12,916 bases of DNA from Streptosporangiaceae bacterium (GTDB lineage: Bacteria > Actinomycetota > Actinomycetes > Streptosporangiales > Streptosporangiaceae), in assembly GCA_030041195.1 (NCBI GenBank), contig JASHOI010000155.1, positions 1 through 12,916 of the forward strand, read 5' to 3'. Of the stretch, positions 7,444-12,916 are shown one piece after another. The number at the start of each line of letters is the position of its first letter. Within the stretch, counting starts at the first letter, position 1. The notes beneath the pieces were generated by a model. That model saw only the letters and a program-made list of their open reading frames with translations. It was not told the DNA's origin and did not search any database. Both the position numbers and the translations under genes were made by a program.

Positions 7444-8610
7444 GTGACGATGGCCCTGCTGTCCCCGGACGGGCGTGAACTGCTGGACCGGCTGGCCGGA
7501 GAGCAGGTCGGTCCGGATCGCGCGCTGCAACTTTCCGAGGCCCTGCGCGGCCGGTACCCGCCCGAACTGCTGGCGGCGGCGCTTACCCAGCAGGCGCTGC
7601 GCGTCGCCGCCCGGGCCAAGTTCAGCCGGGCGGACGCGATGCTGTTCACCCGCGACGGTCTGGAGCAGGCATCCTCCGAGATCACGTCGGCCCACGCCGC
7701 GGCGCGGTACCCGGCGGACGGGCCGGTGGCCGACTTGTGCTGCGGCATCGGCGGGAACGCGATCACCCTGGGCGCCGGGCGCCGGGTGCTCGCGGTGGAC
7801 TTCGACCCGGTCAGCCTGGCGTTCGCCCGGCACAACGCCGGCGTCTACGGCGTGGACGGCGGGCTGGCCGTGCTGTGCGCGGACGTGCGCGAGGTCACGC
7901 TGGCCGGGGTGCGCGCGGTGTTCATCGACCCGGCGCGCCGGGCCAACGGCCGGCGTCTCGCGGCCGGGCGCAGCGAGCCGCCGCTCGGCTGGTGCCTGGA
8001 CCTGGCCGAACGCGTCGCCGCCGTGGGGATCAAGGCGGCGCCGGGGCTGCCGCGCGAGCTTGTCCCGGCGGGCTGGGAGGCCGAGTTCGTCGCGGTCGGC
8101 CGGGACCTGAAGGAGGCCCTGCTGTGGTCCCCGGCGCTGGCGACCGCCCGGTCCAGGGCGACCGTGCTGCCATCCGGCGACACGCTCGCCGCGTCCCCCG
8201 GCCCCAGCGCCGGCGACGTGCCCGTCGCCGAGCCCGGCGCGTTCCTGTTCGATCCCAGTCCGGCCGTGACCCGCGCCGGGCTGGTCGAGGACCTCGCCCA
8301 TCAGCTGGGCGCGTGGAAGATCGACCCCGCTATCGCGTTCCTGTCCGACGACCGGGAGCATCGCAGCCCGTTCGCGCGCACGCTGCGGATCCTGGAATCG
8401 GCGCCGTGGCACGAGCGTGACTTCGCCCGCAGGCTGCGGGATCTCGGCATCGGGGCCGCGGACATCAGGCGCCGGGGCCTGGCCGGGGACGTGCCGCAGA
8501 TCCACCGCCGCCTCGGCCTGCGCGGGCCTGGCCGCGCCACGATCGTCCTCACCCGGGTCAGCGGCCGCCCCTGGGGCCTGATCTGCACCGACCTCACCGT
8601 TAGCGCCTGA
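7444..8610 (+). CDS. Class I SAM-dependent methyltransferase with THUMP-like C-terminal domain
   Basis: 388 aa from GTG 7444, chosen because GGGAGGTGA (7428-7436) ends 7 nt upstream. GTG 7432 overlaps that site and ATG 7450 is further from it than usual. Seen: an N-terminal helical region (1-90), SAM motif I VADLCCGIGGNAITLG (95-110), an acidic strand-2 end VLAVDFDP (115-122), a motif-IV-like VFIDPARR (159-166), where RNA/DNA amino-methyltransferases often have (N/D)PP, and a C-terminal region from about 265 (FLFDPSPAVTRAGL, RRGLAGDVPQIHRRLG, RATIVLTRVSG) matching the THUMP-like domain of actinobacterial methyltransferases. Known: THUMP domains bind RNA. Inference: an RNA methyltransferase, but substrate and position are unknown. 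CC in motif I (C99, C100) is notable. The long antisense frame across this gene is a GC artefact. Confidence 0.88.
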   Translation: MTMALLSPDGRELLDRLAGEQVGPDRALQLSEALRGRYPPELLAAALTQQALRVAARAKFSRADAMLFTRDGLEQASSEITSAHAAARYPADGPVADLCCGIGGNAITLGAGRRVLAVDFDPVSLAFARHNAGVYGVDGGLAVLCADVREVTLAGVRAVFIDPARRANGRRLAAGRSEPPLGWCLDLAERVAAVGIKAAPGLPRELVPAGWEAEFVAVGRDLKEALLWSPALATARSRATVLPSGDTLAASPGPSAGDVPVAEPGAFLFDPSPAVTRAGLVEDLAHQLGAWKIDPAIAFLSDDREHRSPFARTLRILESAPWHERDFARRLRDLGIGAADIRRRGLAGDVPQIHRRLGLRGPGRATIVLTRVSGRPWGLICTDLTVSA

Positions 8611-8626
8611 CCCTTCAGCACCGGAA

Positions 8627-8643
8627 ACCGGGCCGAGCCCGGT
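8627..8643 (+). terminator. Candidate hairpin terminator after the methyltransferase gene
   Basis: ACCGGG (8627-8632) and CCCGGT (8638-8643) form a perfect 6-bp GC-rich stem with a 5-nt loop, 16 nt after the stop codon. There is no T-run, which is common in high-GC actinobacteria. Confidence 0.45.
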
Positions 8644-8646
8644 GTG

Positions 8647-8688
8647 GATGTACCTTTGGGCCGCATAGAACATGCCCATCGGTACATC
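8647..8688. repeat. 15-nt imperfect inverted repeat in the convergent intergenic region
   Basis: GATGTACCTTTGGGC (8647-8661) and GCCCATCGGTACATC (8674-8688) pair at 13 of 15 positions: 8 perfect outer pairs, 2 mismatches, 5 inner pairs, and a 12-nt loop. Its AT content is higher than its surroundings. It could be a terminator for the regulator at 8792 or for the methyltransferase, or a small structured element. No T-run follows on either strand. Confidence 0.5.
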
Positions 8689-8731
8689 GATCATGCTGAA
8701 GAGGGGCGTGGGCCGCGACTGGCTATCGGTT

Positions 8732-8778
8732 GCCGAGCTTGGCGCGCAGGGCGGCGCCCTTGGCCTAGGCGGCGGCGC
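8732..8778 (-). repeat. Partial copy of the purE 3' end (47 bp, 2 mismatches)
   Basis: This stretch matches 10549-10595 with 35 consecutive identical bases and 45 of 47 overall. The matching segment of purE encodes [13 protein letters not shown] near its C-terminus. Here, read on the minus strand, the same words appear ([11 protein letters not shown]) but are interrupted upstream by a TAG and lie about 13 bp beyond the stop codon of the SoxR-like regulator. The copy is in the same orientation as purE. Confidence 0.85.
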
Positions 8779-8791
8779 TGCGGCGCGGCGG

Positions 8792-9157
8792 CTAACCTGT
8801 GCCTTCCAGCAGAGCCTCCAGGGCCTTGTTGAGGTCATCGATTCGGTCACGCAACTCGTGCTGCAGCCGCGAGGACAGGCGGTTCCAGTCCTCCGGCCCC
8901 GGAACCTGGCCCTCCGGCAGCTCGGCCAGGGCAGTTCGGATTTCCGCGATCGACAGGCCCACCCGCTGGCAGGCGCGGATCATGGCGACCCGGCAGAGCA
9001 CGTCGGCGTGGTAGCGGCGCTGGTTGCCGCCGGTGCGATCGCTGCTGAGCAGGCCCTGCCGCTCGTAGAACCGGAGCGCCGATGCGGCGACGCCGGACCG
9101 CTCGGATACCTGGCCCACGCTGAGGCCGGCCTCATGCCAGTCAAAGCTTCGCTCCAT
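8792..9157 (-). CDS. SoxR-like MerR-family transcriptional regulator lacking the Fe-S cysteine tail
   Basis: 121 aa from ATG 9157. Seen: MerR winged-helix start LSVGQVSERSGVAASALRFY (12-31), wing GGNQRRYHADVLCRVAMIRA (43-62) and QRVGLSIAEI, then LPEGQVPGPEDWNRLSSRLQ (80-99) and a dimerisation helix ending RIDDLNKALEALLEGTG. This tracks E. coli SoxR closely (SGVAVSALHFYE, GNQRRYKRDVL, LPEGH, W..LSS, ELD.RI), but SoxR continues into CIGCGCLSRSDC, whereas this protein stops. The only cysteines (C55, C63) are in the DNA-binding half. It therefore cannot hold the usual [2Fe-2S] cluster and, if functional, must sense something else or act constitutively. A partial purE copy directly follows the stop. 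It is divergent from the NmrA-SnoaL gene, whose MerR-type promoter it probably controls. A longer upstream reading of the frame has no support. Confidence 0.88.
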   Translation of the reverse strand: MERSFDWHEAGLSVGQVSERSGVAASALRFYERQGLLSSDRTGGNQRRYHADVLCRVAMIRACQRVGLSIAEIRTALAELPEGQVPGPEDWNRLSSRLQHELRDRIDDLNKALEALLEGTG

Positions 9158-9204
9158 CGTCCGCCCCGCATTGTCCGTGCCGCTATCAAGCGCCTCAGCC
9201 TGAC

Positions 9205-9235
9205 TTGACTTCAACATTAGTTGAAGTTCTAACGT
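9205..9235 (+). promoter_or_regulatory. MerR-type promoter with 19-bp spacer driving the NmrA-SnoaL gene
   Basis: -35 TTGACT (9205-9210) and -10 TAACGT (9230-9235) are separated by 19 bp, the over-long spacing characteristic of MerR-family activated promoters. Transcription would start near 9242, about 60 nt before GTG 9302. Confidence 0.75.
9208..9227. promoter_or_regulatory. Operator dyad for the SoxR-like regulator
   Basis: ACTTCAAC (9208-9215) and GTTGAAGT (9220-9227) are perfect 8-bp reverse complements around ATTA, lying between the -35 and -10 boxes as MerR operators do. The same site lies about 50 bp upstream of the regulator's own ATG (9157), so autoregulation is likely. Confidence 0.8.
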
Positions 9236-9301
9236 CGGCCAGGTGGGGGTCCCGGCGTCAGACGGGCCCCGGTACCACAGCACCGCCGAAGGGAGGCCGC
9301 T

Positions 9302-10516
9302 GTGATCCTGGTGATCGGGGCGACCGGGACGGTAGGCCGCCAGGTCGTGGCCGAGCTTCGCGAGCGCGGCAGCCGGGTGCGCGCGGTCAGCCGCAACCCG
9401 GCCGGAGCGTGGCTGCCGGATGACGTCGAGGTCGCACCGGGCGACCTGGCCGATACCGGCTCGCTGGAGTCCGCCGTCGGCAGCGGCGTGTCGGCAGCGT
9501 TCCTGATCTGGCCGTTCACCGATCCTGAGCAGGCCGCGCGGCTGGCGCCAACGGTCGTGGAGGTGCTGGTCCGGCACGTACCGCGCATCGTTTATCTGTC
9601 GGCCCAGGCCGCCTCGGCCGACCCGGACTCGTTCTGGGCGAGGGTGGAGCGTGCGATCGAGAACTCCGGCGCGCAGTGGACGTTCCTGCGGCCGACCGGC
9701 TTCGCCGCGAACACGCGGATGTGGGCCGAGCAGATCCGCAGCGGCGTTGTGCGCTGGCCCTACGGCGCGGCCGTCCGGTCACTGATCCACGAGCGCGACC
9801 TGGCCGCGGTCGCCGCTGCGGCGCTCACCGAGGACACGCATGCGGGCATGCGGTACCTGCTCACCGGGCCCGAGGCCATCAGCCAGGCGGACCAGGTCCG
9901 CATTATCGGCGAGGAGGCGGGTCATGAGGTTCGCTGGGTGGAACTGCCGCCGGCCGAGGCCACCGATCAGCTCGCCGCCGCGTGGGGAGACCGGGCGTTC
10001 GCCGAGCATGCCGTGGCGAGCTGGGCCAGGATGGCCGCCGTTCCGGAGCCGGTCACCCACACCGTCGAGGACATCACCGGCGTGCCGGCGCGGACCTTCC
10101 GAGAGTGGGCCCGCGATCACCGCGACGAGTTCCGCCTGCCGTCTACCGCGGAACTGGCCGAGCGCTACGTGCAGGCTTTCCGGGTCGGCGACCTCGGCGC
10201 GGCGCTGGCGCTGCTGTCCCCCGACGTGGCCCGCGTGGCGCCGATAGAGGCGGCGGACGGGCCCGGCGAAGTGCGCGGCGTGCAGGCGATCATGGACAAC
10301 AGCGCCCGGCTCAACGCGGACGTGCAGTTTCACTCGGTCGAGGTGGGCGCCCCGTTCGTGCGCGGCGATCAGTTCGCCGTCCGGTTCGCTTTCGATCAGA
10401 CGCATCTGCCCACGGGCAGCCGTGAGACGGCCGTCAAGATGTCGGTTTGCACCGTCGCCGGCGGCGCCATCGTGCGCGAAGAGGTCTACTACCACACGCC
10501 AAGGCGACTCGGCTGA
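9302..10516 (+). CDS. NmrA-type NAD(P)-binding protein fused to a C-terminal SnoaL-like domain
   Basis: 404 aa from GTG 9302, preceded 5 nt upstream by GGGAGG (9291-9296). Domain 1 (about 1-270) is an atypical SDR/NmrA fold: ILVIGATGTVGRQV (2-15, GxxGxxG dinucleotide motif), PRIVYLSAQ (94-102), W..LRPTGF (126-134) and a substrate-domain end REWARDH. NmrA-type proteins bind NAD(P)(H) and often lack the SDR Tyr-Lys pair, acting as quinone/NADPH reductases or redox sensors. Domain 2 (about 284-400) begins ELAERYVQAFRVGDLGAALA and ends VCTVAGGAIVREEVYYHTP, a SnoaL/NTF2-like small cone fold that binds hydrophobic ligands. The fusion under a SoxR-like regulator suggests a role in detoxifying or sensing quinone-like or other redox-active compounds (inference). 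Its 3' end faces purE with a 17-bp gap and no terminator in between. Confidence 0.85.
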   Translation: MILVIGATGTVGRQVVAELRERGSRVRAVSRNPAGAWLPDDVEVAPGDLADTGSLESAVGSGVSAAFLIWPFTDPEQAARLAPTVVEVLVRHVPRIVYLSAQAASADPDSFWARVERAIENSGAQWTFLRPTGFAANTRMWAEQIRSGVVRWPYGAAVRSLIHERDLAAVAAAALTEDTHAGMRYLLTGPEAISQADQVRIIGEEAGHEVRWVELPPAEATDQLAAAWGDRAFAEHAVASWARMAAVPEPVTHTVEDITGVPARTFREWARDHRDEFRLPSTAELAERYVQAFRVGDLGAALALLSPDVARVAPIEAADGPGEVRGVQAIMDNSARLNADVQFHSVEVGAPFVRGDQFAVRFAFDQTHLPTGSRETAVKMSVCTVAGGAIVREEVYYHTPRRLG

Positions 10517-10533
10517 CCGGAAGCGCGTGTGCG

Positions 10534-11046
10534 TCAGGCGTTGTTCTCGCCGAGCTTGGCGCGCAGGGCGGCGCCCTTGGCCTGGGCGGTGGCGCGGAGC
10601 TGGTCCTGGAAGCCCAGCATCTGGGCGCGCAGGTCCTCGTCGGCAGTGCCCAGTATCCGGACCGCGAGCAGGCCGGCGTTGCGGGCGCCGCCGACGGCCA
10701 CCGTGGCCACCGGCACCCCGGCCGGCATCTGGACCACCGACAGCAGCGAGTCCATCCCGTCCAGGTGGGCCAGCGGCACCGGGACGCCGATCACCGGCAG
10801 CGGCGTCACGGCCGCGAGCATGCCGGGAAGATGCGCCGCGCCCCCGGCGCCCGCGATGATCACACGGAGCCCCCGCCCCGCCGCCTGGGCGCCATAGCTG
10901 AGCATCTCTCGCGGCATCCGGTGCGCCGACACCACGTCGGCCTCCCACGGAACGCCGAACTCGGCCAGCGCGGTGACCGCGGCCTGCATCACCGGCCAGT
11001 CCGAATCGCTGCCCATCACGACGCCCACCAGGGCCCGGCCGTCCAT
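10534..11046 (-). CDS. purE: 5-(carboxyamino)imidazole ribonucleotide mutase (PurE class I)
   Basis: 170 aa, family-typical. It converts N5-CAIR to CAIR in de novo purine synthesis in the cytoplasm, using the product of PurK. Seen: [10 protein letters not shown] (11-20), [10 protein letters not shown] (40-49) with the catalytic histidine H42, [15 protein letters not shown] (65-79), PVIGVPV (84-90) and [20 protein letters not shown] (100-119). The start ATG 11046 has GAGGAG 6 nt upstream (11053-11058), which overlaps the purK stop (11057-11059), indicating translational coupling. The last part, encoding [13 protein letters not shown], is nearly duplicated 1.8 kb away at 8732-8778. Confidence 0.97.
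   Translation of the reverse strand: MDGRALVGVVMGSDSDWPVMQAAVTALAEFGVPWEADVVSAHRMPREMLSYGAQAAGRGLRVIIAGAGGAAHLPGMLAAVTPLPVIGVPVPLAHLDGMDSLLSVVQMPAGVPVATVAVGGARNAGLLAVRILGTADEDLRAQMLGFQDQLRATAQAKGAALRAKLGENNA
10549..10595 (-). repeat. Parent copy of the purE-tail repeat
   Basis: This is the intact, in-frame segment of purE matched by 8732-8778 (45 of 47 bases). As PurE proteins generally end in a similar lysine/arginine-rich helix, this copy is the likely source. Confidence 0.85.
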
Positions 11047-11056
11047 ACCCGTCTCC

Positions 11057-12259
11057 TCACCCGTCCGGCTGCTCTAGTTCCGTGCCATGGCGCAGGTAGC
11101 TGGCAGCGCGCCTGGCCCGGTCCCGCACCTCGGCCACGTCGTCGCCGAGGACGGTGACGTGGCCGATCTTGCGTCCCGGCCGGACCGCCTTGCCGTAGAG
11201 ATGGACCTTGACGCCGGGGTCGGCGGCCATCACGTGCACCAGGCGGCCGTGCAGGTCGGGATCGTCGCCGCCGAGGACATTGGCCATGACCGCGTACGGC
11301 GCCGTTGCGGCCGGCGCTCCGAGCGGCAGGTCGAGCACGGCGCGCAGGTGCTGCTCGAACTGGGAGGTGCGCGCTCCCTCGATGGTCCAGTGACCGCTGT
11401 TGTGGGGCCGCATCGCCAGCTCATTGACCAGCAGCCCGGCCGGGGTCTCGAACAGCTCGACCGCGAGCATCCCGGTGACCCCGGTGCCCGCGGCTATGGT
11501 CAGCCCGAGCTGCTGTGCTGCGAGCGCCGTGTTCTCGGCGAGGCCGGGGGCCGGGGCCAGCACCTCCCGGCAGATCCCGTCCCGCTGGATGGTCTGCACG
11601 ACCGGGTACACGGCACCCTGGCCGCTGGGCGAACGCGCCACGAGCACGGCGAGCTCGCGCTCGAACGCGACATGCTCCTCGGCCAGCAGGTCGAGCCCAT
11701 GGGCGACCACGACGGCGGCCTCGTCGGGGTTGTTGCACACCCACACGCCCTTGCCGTCGTATCCGCCGGTGACCGCCTTGAGCACCACCGGCCATCCCGA
11801 CCGGTCAGCGAAGTCGAGCACATCGTCCAGGCCGGCAACGGCGGCGGACCGCGGGCAGGCGATGCCGAGCCCGGCCATGCGCTCGCGCATCGCGCGCTTG
11901 TCCTGGGCGTAGCGGAGCGCGCCCGGGCCGGGGCGGACCTTCAGGCCGGCCCGCTCCAGGGCGATCAGGTGTGGCCCTGGCACGTGCTCGTGGTCGAACG
12001 TGACGACGTCGCAGCCCCCGCCGAACGCGAGCAGGTCGTCGAGGGAGCGGTAGTCGCCAAGCTCCGTCCCGGCGCACACCTGCGCGGCGCTCTCGTCGGC
12101 GGCGCCCGCCAGCACCCGGAACCCGATGCCCAGGGCGATCGCGGCCTGGCAGGTCATGCGGGCGAGCTGCCCGGCTCCCACCATGCCGACCACGGGCACG
12201 CGGGCGCCCGGCGGCGGCGCGGCGGTAGCCAGCTCGCTGGCCTTCTGGTGATCTTTCAT
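11057..12259 (-). CDS. purK: 5-(carboxyamino)imidazole ribonucleotide synthase (PurK)
   Basis: 400 aa. An ATP-grasp enzyme that carboxylates AIR to N5-CAIR using ATP and bicarbonate, feeding PurE. Seen: N-terminal Rossmann-like [13 protein letters not shown] (23-35), TFDHEHVP (87-94), ATP-grasp lysine in [16 protein letters not shown] (158-173), and the conserved end of the ATP-grasp [17 protein letters not shown] (279-295) followed by [13 protein letters not shown] 12259 is accepted, giving a polar N-terminal extension of about 22 residues before the conserved part; a later start is possible and no clear ribosome-binding site is seen. It follows the tetR stop by 13 bp and precedes purE by 10 bp, so all three probably share a transcript. 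Confidence 0.96.
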   Translation of the reverse strand: MKDHQKASELATAAPPPGARVPVVGMVGAGQLARMTCQAAIALGIGFRVLAGAADESAAQVCAGTELGDYRSLDDLLAFGGGCDVVTFDHEHVPGPHLIALERAGLKVRPGPGALRYAQDKRAMRERMAGLGIACPRSAAVAGLDDVLDFADRSGWPVVLKAVTGGYDGKGVWVCNNPDEAAVVVAHGLDLLAEEHVAFERELAVLVARSPSGQGAVYPVVQTIQRDGICREVLAPAPGLAENTALAAQQLGLTIAAGTGVTGMLAVELFETPAGLLVNELAMRPHNSGHWTIEGARTSQFEQHLRAVLDLPLGAPAATAPYAVMANVLGGDDPDLHGRLVHVMAADPGVKVHLYGKAVRPGRKIGHVTVLGDDVAEVRDRARRAASYLRHGTELEQPDG

Positions 12260-12272
12260 CCCAGAGCGCAGG

Positions 12273-12916
12273 TTACTCGCCGCGCCCGGCGAGGTGCCGA
12301 AGCATCTCGCGTACCTGGGCGCCGTACAGCTCCTCGAACTTCGGCGAATCGGGCGCCAGCCCGAAGATCTTCTCGGTCATGTGCGGCATCATCATCGGGG
12401 CCATCACCACCGCCATCAGCGCCAGCCGCAGGAACCGCGGATCCAGGTCGGCGGTCAGCTCGCCGCTGGCCTGCCGCTGCCGCATGCTGGCCAGATCCTC
12501 GAGAACCGAGGTGTCGTCCGGCGGCTGGTCCTCGTCGGGGTCCAGGCCGCGCCACAGCATGAGCCGGGCCGGGCGAGGGTCGGTCAGGCCGTCGTGCAGA
12601 TAGCGGAGAGCGAGTTCCGCGATCGGCCTGCCGGGCCCGCCGAACCCTGCCTCGGTCTCCTGCCAGCTGCGTTGTAGCTCCCGGTAGAGCCCCTCCTTGC
12701 CGCCGAAGTAGTAGCTGATCAGCTGCTTGTTGACGCCGGCCCGGCGGGCGATGTCCTGGACCCGCGCGCCGGCGAAGCCCTTGGCGGCGAACTCGTCGAG
12801 CGCCGCCGACAGCAGGCAGCGCTTCGAGCGCTCCGCATCGCGCTGCCGGTCCTCGGGCGCGGGCGCCCGCCGCGAACGGGTGCCGCGGGCAGACGGCCCG
12901 CCCCGGGCAGGCGGGT
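12273..12916 (-). CDS. TetR-family transcriptional regulator (partial, N-terminus off the right edge)
   Basis: 213 codons are visible with no start before the edge, ending at TAA 12273-12275. The first 30 or so visible residues are low-complexity (Arg/Ala/Pro/Gly), then DAERSKRCLLSAALDEFAAK and GFAGARVQDIARRAGVNKQL, then ISYYFGGKEGLY, form the TetR helix-turn-helix. A ligand domain of about 140 residues follows, with a methionine-rich helix MAVVMAPMMMPHM. The core is nearly complete; only the start codon and perhaps a few residues are missing. It lies 13 bp upstream of purK in the same direction. This is not a known purine repressor type (actinobacteria have no standard TetR purine regulator that I recall), so the link to purines may be only transcriptional. 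Confidence 0.9.
   Translation of the reverse strand, partial: PPARGGPSARGTRSRRAPAPEDRQRDAERSKRCLLSAALDEFAAKGFAGARVQDIARRAGVNKQLISYYFGGKEGLYRELQRSWQETEAGFGGPGRPIAELALRYLHDGLTDPRPARLMLWRGLDPDEDQPPDDTSVLEDLASMRQRQASGELTADLDPRFLRLALMAVVMAPMMMPHMTEKIFGLAPDSPKFEELYGAQVREMLRHLAGRGE

Noticed and set aside
7321..8850. A 509-codon open frame on the minus strand across the methyltransferase gene
   Set aside because: Its composition is Arg/Gly/Pro/Ala-rich without any domain, and the plus-strand frame has clear SAM motifs. Long antisense frames are expected in DNA this GC-rich.
9158..9577. Longer upstream start for the SoxR-like regulator
   Set aside because: It would overlap the operator, the promoter and the coding start of the divergent NmrA gene, and the added residues show no MerR similarity.
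11087..12562. A 491-codon plus-strand frame opposite purK
   Set aside because: purK has unmistakable ATP-grasp motifs on the other strand; the plus frame shows no family features and crosses into tetR.

Overview
The window is very GC-rich (roughly 70%, with third codon positions mostly G or C). Its gene families (LuxR/LAL ATPase regulator, DHA2 transporter, THUMP-like methyltransferase, SoxR-like MerR regulator, purK-purE pair) point to a soil-type, probably filamentous actinobacterium. The genus cannot be fixed from the sequence. No tRNA, rRNA, CRISPR array, intact insertion sequence or phage gene was seen.

Region 1 (1-6139) looks like a catabolic or export locus that is partly decayed. A large LuxR/MalT-type ATPase regulator on the minus strand runs off the left edge and is divergent from a fumarylacetoacetate-hydrolase-family gene with a near-perfect Shine-Dalgarno sequence. 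A 14-helix DHA2-type MFS exporter overlaps that gene's stop. Behind the exporter lies a scar: the N-terminal half of an alpha/beta hydrolase gene, carrying an in-frame amber stop, is joined directly to the C-terminal third of a short-chain dehydrogenase gene, which itself holds a frameshift. A perfect 8-bp dyad lies about 60 bp before the hydrolase-family gene.

Region 2 (6195-8610) holds two housekeeping-type divergent genes: an acyl-CoA dehydrogenase (minus) and a predicted RNA-type class I methyltransferase with a THUMP-like C-terminus (plus).

Region 3 (8611-10516) holds a SoxR-like MerR regulator that ends before the usual [2Fe-2S] cysteine tail. It is divergent from an NmrA-type NAD(P)-binding protein fused to a SnoaL-like domain. 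Between them is a textbook MerR-type promoter: -35 and -10 boxes 19 bp apart with a perfect 8-bp dyad in the spacer. Directly downstream of the regulator is a 47-bp near-copy of the 3' end of purE, whose real copy lies 1.8 kb away in the same orientation.

Region 4 (10534-12916, minus) is a tight run tetR (partial) - purK - purE. PurK and PurE together convert AIR to CAIR in purine synthesis, and the purE ribosome-binding site overlaps the purK stop codon.

No wholly new multi-gene system was found. The best leads are the cluster-less SoxR-like/NmrA-SnoaL switch, the purE-tail duplication next to it, and the hydrolase/dehydrogenase deletion scar.
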